A stretch of DNA of 39,885 bases from Desulfovibrio cuneatus DSM 11391 (lineage in GTDB: Bacteria > Desulfobacterota > Desulfovibrionia > Desulfovibrionales > Desulfovibrionaceae): positions 1 to 39,885 of the forward strand of contig NZ_AUCY01000030.1 in the NCBI RefSeq assembly GCF_000430005.1. The letters are read 5' to 3'. The notes beneath the pieces are model-generated. The model was given only the letters and a program-made list of their open reading frames with translations, did no database searches and had not been told where the DNA came from. Positions 30,532 to 38,757 of the stretch are shown here, piece by piece. The number at the start of each line of letters is the position of its first letter. The stretch's first letter is position 1. A program made the position numbers and the translations under genes.

Positions 30532-31422
30532 CTACCTATTACCGCCCCGGCCACGGTGGGAGCGCCCTGAATCTTGCCCCTCGCTTTGCGGGCTACTTTG
30601 CTGGATGTCCTCAGGCCGTTTCCTCTCCCTTACTGGCTGTGGCTGGCTTGTGCGGCTTGTTTCTTGCGGCTGCATGCGTTGGCGTTGTTCGCCTGGCTGG
30701 CGCTGCTCATATTCCTGCCGCTGCTGCATACGCTGGTGCTCTTCGCCTTGTTGGCGCTGCTGCATACGTTGGCGTTCTTCGCTTTGCTGGCGTTGCTGTT
30801 CATAGGCAGTGCGACGTTGCTGTTCTTGTACGCTTTGGCTTTGATCCTCGCTTGGGCGGCGGTATTCTTCTCTGCGGTCTTCAGTTCTGCCGTAATTGCC
30901 TCTGTGTTCGTTGTTGAAGCGATTTTCTTGTTCTCTTCTGTCGTCTCTTCTGTCGTCTCTTCTGTCGTCTCTTCTGTCGTCTCTTCTGTCGTCTCTTCTG
31001 TCGTCTCTTCCGTTGTCTCTTCCGTTGTCTCTGCGGTCATCGTGCCAGTTGTTGTCACGGCGGTCATCACGCCTGTCATCGTGGCGGTTGTGTTGTTCTT
31101 CCCGTTCGTGGCGTTGGCGCATCTCCCGCAGGCGGGCTTCTTCCCTGGCTTCCCAGACCATGCGTTCACGAATAAGGCGGTCGCGTTCTGCCGCAAAGGC
31201 CAGGCGCTCAAGGTCAAGGCGTCTGTTACGCTCATGCACATACACCACCCAGGCCTTGTCGTAGGGGGTGTCGTAATACACCGGGGTGGGGGCACGGTAG
31301 GAGCCGCCGCTGTATGAAGCGCCAACGGAATAACGGCCTGATGTGCCATAACCTGAACAACCTTGCAGGAACATACCTGCAAGCAGAAGGCATATTACAG
31401 GCCCGGAAGGGGTGTGTCGCAT
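30532..31422 (-). CDS. Asp/Arg-repeat lipoprotein
   Basis: About 296 residues. A lipoprotein signal peptide ends in the lipobox LQGC (Cys22), so the mature protein should be lipid-anchored. After a Tyr/Ser/Gly-rich stretch there is a highly charged helical part with Glu/Arg heptads (ERDRLIRERMVWEAREEARL). Next come about nine DDRR/DNRR tetrapeptide repeats, then a Gln/Arg/Glu-rich tail. The ATG at 31422 has GGAG 7 bases upstream and gives a textbook signal peptide; frames further upstream do not. A promoter (TTGCTT, 16 bp, TATAAT) lies at 31505-31478. Function is unknown; a periplasmic spacer or polyanion-binding role is only a guess. Confidence 0.75.
   Translation of the reverse strand: MRHTPSGPVICLLLAGMFLQGCSGYGTSGRYSVGASYSGGSYRAPTPVYYDTPYDKAWVVYVHERNRRLDLERLAFAAERDRLIRERMVWEAREEARLREMRQRHEREEQHNRHDDRRDDRRDNNWHDDRRDNGRDNGRDDRRDDRRDDRRDDRRDDRRDDRREQENRFNNEHRGNYGRTEDRREEYRRPSEDQSQSVQEQQRRTAYEQQRQQSEERQRMQQRQQGEEHQRMQQRQEYEQRQPGEQRQRMQPQETSRTSQPQPVRERKRPEDIQQSSPQSEGQDSGRSHRGRGGNR
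30932..31032. repeat. 12-bp tandem repeat coding for DDRR
   Basis: About eight head-to-tail copies of TCTTCTGTCGTC (plus strand), the last two with C-to-T type variants. The length is a multiple of three, so slippage would change repeat number without breaking the frame. Confidence 0.9.
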
Positions 31423-31477
31423 AAAAAGCTCCATGCTTTTTTGTATACGTCGTGCAGGGGAAAACCCCAGCCCCTCC

Positions 31478-31505
31478 ATTATAGTATGTTTGGTGGGGAA
31501 AGCAA
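31478..31505 (-). promoter_or_regulatory. Candidate sigma-70 promoter of the lipoprotein gene
   Basis: On the minus strand TTGCTT (31505-31500) is followed after 16 bp by TATAAT (31483-31478), 55 bp upstream of the start. The rest of the gap 31506-31793 shows no clear menA promoter. Confidence 0.55.
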
Positions 31506-31793
31506 TATGCCTGCAAGGCAATAACGATCTTTATTTTCAGGCCAGTACAAAGTTTTTTTGTGCTTTGTGCAGCAAGCTTTTGCGTAGTTGCCCATGCTGT
31601 ATGTTGCCGTTTGCGCGTGGCGCTGCAAGCCAATGTTGTGTTTATGGGCCGGCACCGTACCTGTTTCCTGCTAATTCGTGGTTGAAAGCCACAGGGCTTG
31701 GCTGTTATGGTGCTGTGCGCCTGCTGCTTGCATAAGGAATGCGCAGGCAGTAGCACGCTTTGAATTTGCTGGAATTGTATTGCAGGAGAACCC

Positions 31794-32720
31794 ATGCACA
31801 CATCACACACCGCTGCTTCGCCCCGCAAGCAAATGTTGCAAGCCTGGTGGCAGGCAGCCCGCCCCCCGTTTTACATAGCCACCCTTATTCCTGTGCTGTT
31901 GGGGTTTGTGGCGGCAGGGAAAGATTTTGGCAGGTGGGATGTGGCCGGGCTTTTGGGTATTATGCTTATTTGCCTGTTGCAGCACCTTGCCGCCAACCTT
32001 GCCAACGATCTGTTTGACCACTTGCTGGGGGTGGATACTGGGGATACCATTGGTGGCTCCCGCGTTATTCAGCAGGGCAAAATTACCCCGCGTGCCCTGG
32101 CCGTGGCCCTGGTGCTGCTGTATGGCGGCACGGTGGCGTGCACGGCTGTGGGGGTAAGTTATTTTGGGTTGCCGCGCTTGTGGTGGGTGGCTTTGTTTGC
32201 CATGTTTTCCAGCTATTTTTATGTGGCCCCGCCCTTGCGGTATGGGCACCGGGCCATGGGTGAAGTGATGGTGTTTGCCAACATGGGCCTTGCCATGGCC
32301 GGGGGCACCTATTACGCCTTCACTGGTGTGTTTGACGCCCGCATTGTCAACCTTGCCATGCCTGTGGGCCTTATGGTGGCAGGTATTTTATATTACCAAA
32401 GCCTGCCGGAAATGGAAACAGACAAAGCCGCTGGCAAGCATACCCTTGCCAACGTGCTGGGGCCGCGCCTTGCCGTGGGGGTGCTTTTGGTGTGGTGGCC
32501 TGTGGTGTGGGGGCTTTTGCTACGCCTGTGGGTTACAGGTGCTGCGGGGTGGCCTGTGCTTGTAGGGGTGGCAGGCAGTGTGCCCCTGCACATTATTCTG
32601 ATGCGCCGTGTGCGTAGCAACGGGGGCCACTGGCTCAGCCTGGACGCCCACGGGCACTTGGTGCGTAAAATGTACTTGCTGTGTGGGGTTTCCCTTATCC
32701 TAAGTGTGTTGTTCCGCTAG
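31794..32720 (+). CDS. menA: MenA-type prenyltransferase (UbiA superfamily)
   Basis: The 308-residue integral membrane protein has about eight to nine hydrophobic helices. The two Asp-rich motifs of UbiA enzymes are present: NDLFDHLLGVDTGD near residue 75 and EMETDKAAGKHTL near residue 205, which bind the Mg-diphosphate of the prenyl donor. RPPFYIATLIPVLLG at the start and GGSRVIQQGKI are MenA-like. It likely attaches the prenyl tail in menaquinone synthesis, the respiratory quinone of sulfate reducers. Whether the substrate is dihydroxynaphthoate (MenA) or the futalosine-route acid (MqnP) cannot be told. CAGGAGAA precedes the ATG. Its stop TAG merges with a GGAAACGCTGA family A remnant. Confidence 0.82.
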   Translation: MHTSHTAASPRKQMLQAWWQAARPPFYIATLIPVLLGFVAAGKDFGRWDVAGLLGIMLICLLQHLAANLANDLFDHLLGVDTGDTIGGSRVIQQGKITPRALAVALVLLYGGTVACTAVGVSYFGLPRLWWVALFAMFSSYFYVAPPLRYGHRAMGEVMVFANMGLAMAGGTYYAFTGVFDARIVNLAMPVGLMVAGILYYQSLPEMETDKAAGKHTLANVLGPRLAVGVLLVWWPVVWGLLLRLWVTGAAGWPVLVGVAGSVPLHIILMRRVRSNGGHWLSLDAHGHLVRKMYLLCGVSLILSVLFR

Positions 32721-32732
32721 GAAACGCTGATG
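32719..32732 (+). repeat. Family A terminal remnant at the menA stop
   Basis: AGGAAACGCTGATG begins inside the TAG stop codon and matches only the first 12 bases of family A. Confidence 0.4.
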
Positions 32733-32951
32733 GCATGGCATTGGTGAACCGCAAGGCCATTGTATCCGAGTACACCCACATGCGCCTTGCCGCTTCACGG
32801 TTTTTATGCTTGCTTTTGTTATTCAGCGGGTAGCACAGCCAAGTTCCCAAAAAACGGCATTCCCCTGAATAAATGCCCTTGCAAATAGCGTGGGGGTATT
32901 ATACTTCCAGCCTGTTTCTTGCTGTATTTTTTGTATTCCTAAGGAAGGCCC

Positions 32952-34328
32952 ATGTCTGCATCTCCCCTGAACACCAGTGCTGCGTCAGTCTCTGTATTGC
33001 TACAAGAGCTTTTCCCTTTGTGCCGCAGCCTTACCGGCCCCGGCAACCGGGAAACGCTGGCCCGCTTGCAGCGCCTTATTCCCCTTACGGTGCATGAATA
33101 CCCCAGCGGCACCCAGGTGTATGACTGGGTCATTCCCAAGGAATGGAAGCCCAAGGCAGGCTCTGTAAAGGGGCCGGATGGCCGTGTGCTGATAGATTTT
33201 GCCGAGAATAACCTGCACCTTGTGGGGTATAGCGCCCCTGTGGCAGGCCAGTTCAGCCTGGAAGAGCTGCGCCCCCACCTGCACTGGCTGGACAATGCGC
33301 CAGAAGCCATTCCTTACCGCACTTCCTATTATAAGGAAGATTGGGGCTTTTGCCTGAGCCGCAAGCAGTTTGAGGAGCGCTTTGCGCCTTATGGCCCGGA
33401 AGCGCGGTTTACTGTGACCATTGATACAGCGCTGGAAGCGGGTTCCCTCAGCGTGGGCGAGCTGCTTATTCCGGGGGAAACCTCGCAGGAAGTGTTGCTT
33501 TCCACCTATTTTTGCCACCCCTCCCTAGCCAACGACAACCTGAGCGGTGTGGTACTGACGGCTTTTCTGGCCAAAGAACTGCTGGCCCGCAAAAACAAAT
33601 ATTCCTACCGCATTGTGTTTGTGCCGGAAACCATTGGGGCGGTTGCCTATTGCGCCCATAACGAAGCCGCCATGCAGGCCCTGGATTGCGGGTTTGTTAT
33701 TACCTGTGTGGCAGGGCGCGGCCCGTGGGGCTTCAAGGGCAGCATACATGGGGAGCACCGCATTAACCGCGTTGTGGAAACTGTGCTGCGTGAATTTGAA
33801 CAGCCTGTGCTGCGCTACCCCTTTGACCCCCATGGCAGTGACGAGCGCCAGTATTCCAGCCCAGGTTTTCGCATAAATACGGCCTCCATTACCAAAGACA
33901 AATACTACGAATACCCGGAGTACCATACCTCATTGGATACCCTGGACTTTATTTCGCCAGAGCATTTATGCACCACCCTGCGTATGCACCTGCGGGCGCT
34001 GGAACTGCTGGAAGACGACGTGTTTTATGAAAATGTGAACCCGCAGTGCGAAACCATGCTTTCCCCCCGTGGGTTATACCCCAGCGCAGGCGGCGGCATG
34101 ATGCCAGGAACAAATACTGGTGCCCAGTTGGATTCCATTTTATGGTTGCTCATGCTGTGCGACGGCGCAACAGCCTTGCCGGAAATTGCCAAACAGGCCA
34201 ACCTTTCCCTGCAAGAGCTGCGCGACATGGCAGCGTTTCTGGAAGGGAAGGGGTTGCTCCGTAAATGTGCCTTCCCTCATGTGAAAAAAAACAATGCCCT
34301 TGCGGCAGGCCGTTATGAACACAAATAA
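32952..34328 (+). CDS. DUF4910/M28-like aminopeptidase-fold protein
   Basis: The 458-residue protein matches the DUF2172/DUF4910 type (aminopeptidase-like with C-terminal winged helix) often found in surface-polysaccharide clusters. Visible in order: LFPLCRSLTGPGNRETL, then SGTQVYDWVIPKEW, and the probable metal site STYFCHPSLANDNLSGVV with His and Asp. Next come VPETIGA with Glu, a later YPEYHTSLDTLDF with His, and a C-terminal DNA-binding-like helical domain (about 385-440). M28 enzymes bind two zinc ions through such residues. The natural substrate is unknown. AAGGAAGG precedes the ATG. The next gene begins 14 bp inside its end, so the two are coupled. Confidence 0.85.
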   Translation: MSASPLNTSAASVSVLLQELFPLCRSLTGPGNRETLARLQRLIPLTVHEYPSGTQVYDWVIPKEWKPKAGSVKGPDGRVLIDFAENNLHLVGYSAPVAGQFSLEELRPHLHWLDNAPEAIPYRTSYYKEDWGFCLSRKQFEERFAPYGPEARFTVTIDTALEAGSLSVGELLIPGETSQEVLLSTYFCHPSLANDNLSGVVLTAFLAKELLARKNKYSYRIVFVPETIGAVAYCAHNEAAMQALDCGFVITCVAGRGPWGFKGSIHGEHRINRVVETVLREFEQPVLRYPFDPHGSDERQYSSPGFRINTASITKDKYYEYPEYHTSLDTLDFISPEHLCTTLRMHLRALELLEDDVFYENVNPQCETMLSPRGLYPSAGGGMMPGTNTGAQLDSILWLLMLCDGATALPEIAKQANLSLQELRDMAAFLEGKGLLRKCAFPHVKKNNALAAGRYEHK

Positions 34329-35292
34329 CCACAGGCTGGAAAAAGCCCAACTTGATGCCCAATGGGACAAGCTGGTGGCTGCCTCCCCCAATGCCACCGT
34401 GTTTTCTCACCGGGCCTACCTTGAAGCCCTTGAAGGTCGTGTTGGCCTGTACTACCTGTATAAAAAGCAGGAAGTACGGGGCGGGCTGGTGGTGGCGGAA
34501 TCTGCTAATGGCGAAAACGCCGTGCTGCACCCCTTTATGATTTATGGCGGCGTATTGTTCCCCAATATTGCCCACAAGCAAAACAGGGCGCAAATCAATT
34601 CCGAGCGCTTTGAACTGTGCGCTGCTGTTGCCCAGGGGTTGCCCACCCTGTACCGTGAAGTGGAACTGGCCCTTTCCCCTGGTGTTACGGACATTCGGGC
34701 TTTTTTATGGCATAATTATGGGGAAGAAGGCCTGCATTACCAGCCAGACGTGCGGTATACTGCCGAGGTGCCCATTGCTGAACTGGCTACCACCCCGCGT
34801 GATGCCAGCGACCTGTTTGCCCAGTGCTCTTCTGCCCGGCGGCAGGAAGTGCGCTATGCCGAAAAAAAGGGCGTGCAGACAGAAGAAGCGTTTCTGCCAG
34901 AACAGTTTACGCAATACTACGCTAAAACCATGGGCCGCCAGGGCATTGAGGTGCCCGCAACGGAATGCGCTGCCATGGAGCGCCTTATTACCGCCCTTGG
35001 GGCAGCGGGGCTGGCCCGCATGTTTGTTTCCCGCACCGCCCAAGGGGAAATTGGCAGCATGGCGGTTATGGCGCTTGACCAGTACCGGGCTTACTACCTG
35101 TTCGGCGCAAGTGACCCGGCCCTGCGGGAGAGCCATTGCGGTTCTGCCGTGCTGTGGGAGGCGTTTACTGCGCTGGCGAAAGATGGGGTGCAAGAGGTGG
35201 ACCTGGAAGGGGTGAATAGCCCCAAACGCGGGTGGTTCAAGTTGAGTTTTGGGGCGAGTATGAGGGTTTATTATGAGTTGGGGTTGAAGTAG
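34315..35292 (+). CDS. FemAB/GNAT-like acyltransferase
   Basis: About 325 residues with the double-GNAT layout of FemAB-like proteins (non-ribosomal peptidyl or acyl transfer to cell-wall or polysaccharide precursors). The amino half starts WDKLVAASPNATVFSHRAYLEAL, the usual opening of the family. The second half has MFVSRTAQGEIGSMAVMALD, YYLFGASDPALRESHCGSAV and LEGVNSPKRGWFKLSFGAS, matching the acceptor part (typically DLxG...G...FK..FG). Start at 34315 overlaps the DUF4910 gene by 14 bp, indicating joint translation and a shared role in surface glycan or peptide modification. No terminator follows; a repeat-rich gap does. Confidence 0.8.
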   Translation: MNTNNHRLEKAQLDAQWDKLVAASPNATVFSHRAYLEALEGRVGLYYLYKKQEVRGGLVVAESANGENAVLHPFMIYGGVLFPNIAHKQNRAQINSERFELCAAVAQGLPTLYREVELALSPGVTDIRAFLWHNYGEEGLHYQPDVRYTAEVPIAELATTPRDASDLFAQCSSARRQEVRYAEKKGVQTEEAFLPEQFTQYYAKTMGRQGIEVPATECAAMERLITALGAAGLARMFVSRTAQGEIGSMAVMALDQYRAYYLFGASDPALRESHCGSAVLWEAFTALAKDGVQEVDLEGVNSPKRGWFKLSFGASMRVYYELGLK

Positions 35293-35330
35293 CGGTGTGG
35301 CCGCTGCCGTAGGTTTGGAGAGTTGGTATT

Positions 35331-35509
35331 GCGTAGTTTTGTGCGGCGTGCCGCCGCCCCAGCCGCCACCCCAGCCGCCGTCGTCCCTGCAAAGGCAGGG
35401 GTCCAGTATTTTCAATATGATAGCGTGTAGTTTGTGCGGCGTGCCGCAGCCATGGCCTAAGCACCGTCATCCCCGCGCAGGCGGGGATCCAGTATTCTTA
35501 GGGGGTTAG
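35331..35509 (+). repeat. Family E: two tandem ~93-bp hairpin units
   Basis: Unit 1 begins GCGTAGTTTTGTGCGGCGTG (35331) and unit 2 GCGTGTAGTTTGTGCGGCGT (35423). Each ends in a hairpin plus TCCAGTATT: CCCTGC-aaag-GCAGGG (35385-35400) in unit 1 and ATCCCCGC-gcag-GCGGGGAT (35469-35488) in unit 2. The second resembles widespread proteobacterial CCCGC/GCGGG intergenic repeats. The 864-bp gap 35293-36156 holds only such repeats and no gene I can support. Confidence 0.75.
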
Positions 35510-35515
35510 GCAAAA

Positions 35516-35544
35516 TTTTTGCGGCGCAAGCGCCACACCATTCC
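35516..35544 (+). repeat. Family G short hairpin repeat, copy 2
   Basis: TTTTTGCGGCGC-aa-GCGCCAC followed by ACCATTCC matches copy 1 at 23244-23272. Confidence 0.6.
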
Positions 35545-35671
35545 TCTTTTCTCTTTATTCTCCCGCTCCGCTTGGGTCAGGGGGCCCTTGTGCGGCCCCC
35601 TAACAACCCCACACCCTTGGGGCTCTGCCCCAAGACCCCGCTAGGCTACGGCCCGCGCTCAGTAGATTTGT

Positions 35672-35925
35672 TCCGCTCACTCGAAGACTCGTACGCTGCA
35701 CAAATATATTCGCGCGGAGAGTACACCGTGCCAAGCGAAGGCGAAGGGGCGCTTATCGGTTACTTGCCAGAATAATCTGTTGTGCCACAAAAGGTAAGCG
35801 CCACTGAGAAGGGAAGCGGCAACTCAACAACCGCACTTCGCATGAGTGGGCGGGCGCAACAAAGCGCGCGTGGGATGGGGGTGGCGCGAAGAATTATCTG
35901 TAAGGTGCGGCGAAGACGCCGCGAG
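35672..35925 (+). repeat. Family F repeat, long copy F2 (left boundary of RHS island)
   Basis: It shares ATATTCGCGCGG, ACACCGTGCCAAGC, GGCGAAGGGG, GTGCCACAAAAGGTAA, CATGAGTGGGCGGGCGCA and GGTGCGGCGAAGACGCCGCG with the inverted copy at 39640-39885. It ends in the hairpin GCGGCG-aaga-CGCCGC. Confidence 0.85.
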
Positions 35926-36156
35926 ATTGTTTTGATTTTTGGGGAATGGTGGAGCGTGTAGATTAGGGGAAGGCACACCACACAAAACTACCCCAAAGAT
36001 TCTTCAGAACTCCATTACGCTATTCTCATCACTATGTCATAAGCCTGCAACCAAGCCTTACCACAACCCCTGCCTTCTGCTATGAGAAAAATTGCTACCG
36101 CGTATTCGTTGTGAATGGGCGGCGCAATCGTATTCTCCTATGGCAGGAGGCAGTAA

Positions 36157-38061
36157 ATGCACCCCATGAGCACAGAAGATTTTTTACGTGAAATTGTGTT
36201 TGGTAACAATGGTAATGCCAGCAGTTCCGGCACCCTTCTTTCCGGAGTTTCAAGCTTCATGCCTCCGCAAGCGGCAGGCTGGCAAGACACTGCGCCGCGC
36301 CAGTCGCTGCTTGGTTCACCGCAGGCAGGTTCCAGTGCCAGCGCATTCCGCATGCGTTGCACCACCAACCACCTTGGCAAGATAGAAGCCAAGGAAGAAC
36401 ACACCCCCAATGAAAGTACCCGCTGGGAGTATACCTATGACGTTGCCGGGCACCTTGCCACGGTGCGCTGCAACGGTAAGGTGACGGAAGAATACACATA
36501 CAACGCCCAAGGCCAACGCATTGCAGACTGCGTGCCCCGTTCCCTGCGGCATATGGGTGGGCAGCGGCGGTTTGCCTACAATTACGAGGGGCAACTGGTG
36601 GAAGTAAACTCCACCCGCTTTTACTACACCGCCTCCGGCACTCTGCGGGGCAGGCAGGAAAACGGCAAAAACACCTATTTCAGCTACGGCGACGACACTC
36701 GGCTGGACAGCGTCACCCTGCCTTCCGGGTTTGAGGTGCGCTACGAATATGGGCAAAGCCTGCTGCCGGAGCGCATTCACGTGTCGGGGCGGCTGGTGGG
36801 GGAATATCGCTGGCACAGTCCGCTGCAACTGTACGAATACTACGACGTGATGCAGGACACCCGCTACACATTCCAGTACAAGGGAAACCGTGTGCCCGCC
36901 GGGGTGCATATCAGCGGTACCGGGGCGGCATTCATACGTGAACGCTTCCAGTGCGGTAATCTGGATTATTATTCACCAATGTTCCAAGCACAAGGGGCCA
37001 CAGACTCCCTGTTCCTGCACATCGGGGCCGACCAGGTGGGCAGCATCCGCACCTTGAGCACGGAAGACGGCCGCATGGTGAAGGAAATCACCTACGACAG
37101 CTTTGGCAATGTCCTGCATGACTCCTTCCCGGAATTGTCCTTCCCCCTAGGCTTTGCGGGCGGCCTGGTGGATGAACACACGGGCTTCGTGCGCTTCGGC
37201 TACCGCGACTACGACCCGCAAACCGGACGCTTCACCGCCCAAGACCCTGCCCGCGACCTGCGCGGCGATGCCGATTTGTACGACTACTGCGTAGATGACC
37301 CCGTAAGTTGCATTGACCCGCAGGGGTTGGCGACACAGCAGTGGAATGAAAACCTGCACCCACGGGACGATGTGGGCAAGTTTACTTTTAAGGATGGGAG
37401 TGGAGGCGGACAAGGTTCTAACAAGAGTACGGAGGCTGATGCAAACTCTCAATCTGGAAAGGGCATTGGCAATAGTGTTGCCCAAGGGGGTGAAGATAAG
37501 GGCGCATCAAGTGCGCCTTCCCAAAAGGGAAGCACACAACGTGTTGGGGACAAAGTAAAAGAAGTGAACGGGGTTGAAGTCAAAGATGAAAAGGATAAGT
37601 ACTATGTTATTGGAAAACGGCCTTTAGATTCAGTTGCTATAGGAAATTGGTATGGCGAGGGAGATAATAAATTCCAGCATCGCCAGCTCATAAAAAATGA
37701 CGGAATAAATTTTGGGCTGACGGGTAATAACAATGGGGTTACTCCCTTTGAGGATACAAAAGATCAACTGAAAAAGTATGAATACTACGACGGCAACAAG
37801 TACAAGGCCGAGTTTATTGAAGCTGCGAAAGATGCACTTGAGCAGGAATGGCAAGAGGAACTTGGGAGAAGAAAGGAACATAACCAGGAAAGAAGTACAC
37901 CTGCAAGAACGGGGGCGATCTTCCATGGTATAGATGAAGGCCTTCAGTCTGAAGCAAGGTACGGTATTACGCATTATAATTGCCAGGATTATGTTGATGA
38001 TATCGTTGCAAGGGCAAAGAGAATTGCAGAAAGGAGGGGAGAAAAACTAGAAGTTGATTAA
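36157..38061 (+). CDS. Compact RHS-repeat polymorphic toxin with LRAT/NlpC-like C-terminal domain
   Basis: The 634-residue protein has RHS/YD repeats over ~85-320 (WEYTYDVAGHLATVRCNGKV, EEYTYNAQGQRIAD, RFAYNYEGQLVEV). The RHS-associated core follows, ending near 389 (GFRFGYRDYDPQTGRF-type sequence, then DPQGL), which marks the boundary with a variable C-terminal domain. Residues ~391-634 are Lys/Asn/Asp-rich and more AT-rich. They contain FQHRQL (His508) and HYNCQDYVDDIV (Cys609). This His-before-Cys order with ~100 residues between matches permuted papain-like LRAT/NlpC folds, suggesting a protease, amidase or acyltransferase toxin; that is inference. It is much shorter than full RHS shells (over 1000 residues) and has no signal peptide. 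GGAGG is 6 bases before the ATG. Confidence 0.88.
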   Translation: MHPMSTEDFLREIVFGNNGNASSSGTLLSGVSSFMPPQAAGWQDTAPRQSLLGSPQAGSSASAFRMRCTTNHLGKIEAKEEHTPNESTRWEYTYDVAGHLATVRCNGKVTEEYTYNAQGQRIADCVPRSLRHMGGQRRFAYNYEGQLVEVNSTRFYYTASGTLRGRQENGKNTYFSYGDDTRLDSVTLPSGFEVRYEYGQSLLPERIHVSGRLVGEYRWHSPLQLYEYYDVMQDTRYTFQYKGNRVPAGVHISGTGAAFIRERFQCGNLDYYSPMFQAQGATDSLFLHIGADQVGSIRTLSTEDGRMVKEITYDSFGNVLHDSFPELSFPLGFAGGLVDEHTGFVRFGYRDYDPQTGRFTAQDPARDLRGDADLYDYCVDDPVSCIDPQGLATQQWNENLHPRDDVGKFTFKDGSGGGQGSNKSTEADANSQSGKGIGNSVAQGGEDKGASSAPSQKGSTQRVGDKVKEVNGVEVKDEKDKYYVIGKRPLDSVAIGNWYGEGDNKFQHRQLIKNDGINFGLTGNNNGVTPFEDTKDQLKKYEYYDGNKYKAEFIEAAKDALEQEWQEELGRRKEHNQERSTPARTGAIFHGIDEGLQSEARYGITHYNCQDYVDDIVARAKRIAERRGEKLEVD

Positions 38062-38171
38062 TGTGCAAAGGGGTAACGCATAGTTCCCAGCGAGTCTCAT
38101 TACTAGTACAATTCCACCTTGCATAGTGCAACATTAGCTATTTTATCCATATGTTGTATGTGTGGGGTGGA

Positions 38172-38576
38172 TTACAACCTTATTCCCAGGGCGTTGTAAG
38201 CGGCAATGAGAAAAAATACGCCTGTAATTGAAAATACGAAGGATGATATGAACAAAAAAAGTGTAAAAGAAAATAAGAAATTCCATTTCGTTGCACGGTT
38301 ATGATGGAGAAAGACAGTAGAAAAAGCTATCGCTAAAATAAGTGCCACTAAGTTGAGGGGAGCGAATTGAATTTCTGGGACTTCAAATAGATCATCTATT
38401 AAAAGATATAAGCTACTATTAATGAAAAATGTTTCTAAACCGAAGCACACGATAAAAAACGCTACCACCATCAAAGCAAAACGCCGCACAGAAACCTGCT
38501 TGAAAAAACCAGAATAAGCAAGGTACACCAATAACAGTATGCTTATGGCAAGGCGAACAAGAAATTCAACCAACAT
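38172..38576 (-). CDS. Small four-helix membrane protein
   Basis: The 134-residue protein is almost wholly hydrophobic, with four predicted membrane helices (about 5-25, 30-50, 70-90, 98-128). It has few charges and no recognised family. GGAG is 7 bases before the ATG at 38576. It is clearly more AT-rich than most genes in the window, like the toxin tail it faces. It converges on the RHS gene with 110 bp between the stops. Membrane-bound immunity proteins exist for some polymorphic toxins, but immunity genes usually follow the toxin on the same strand, so that role is only a possibility. Confidence 0.65.
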   Translation of the reverse strand: MLVEFLVRLAISILLLVYLAYSGFFKQVSVRRFALMVVAFFIVCFGLETFFINSSLYLLIDDLFEVPEIQFAPLNLVALILAIAFSTVFLHHNRATKWNFLFSFTLFLFISSFVFSITGVFFLIAAYNALGIRL

Positions 38577-38716
38577 GGAAGGCTCCGTGCGAAAAGGTAT
38601 ATAGAAAATGATACAGAAAAATTAAAACATTTGCAATGAACAGTAGTAGTTCAGACTTGATCTGACAGTTGGCTTTGTTTTGATGGCATGGTACCTTTAT
38701 CCAATTAGTTGAGGTG

Positions 38717-38750
38717 CAAAAGCAGCAGCCTAAAATCTTTTCCTGCTGCC
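38717..38750 (-). terminator. Terminator of the minus-strand exported protein
   Basis: On the minus strand GGCAGCAG and CTGCTGC pair, followed by TTTT (38721-38718). It lies about 8 bp after the stop at 38758. The rest of 38577-38716 shows nothing further. Confidence 0.65.
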
Positions 38751-38757
38751 CTTGTTT

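Noticed and set aside
30574-31317. Plus-strand 247-codon open frame opposite the lipoprotein gene
   Set aside because: It is the Ser/Val-rich shadow of the DDRR repeats; the minus-strand frame has a lipobox, promoter and ribosome site.
35572-35775. 67-codon open frame in the gap before the RHS gene
   Set aside because: It overlaps repeat F2, and the homologous F3 copy has stops in the same frame, so it is not coding.
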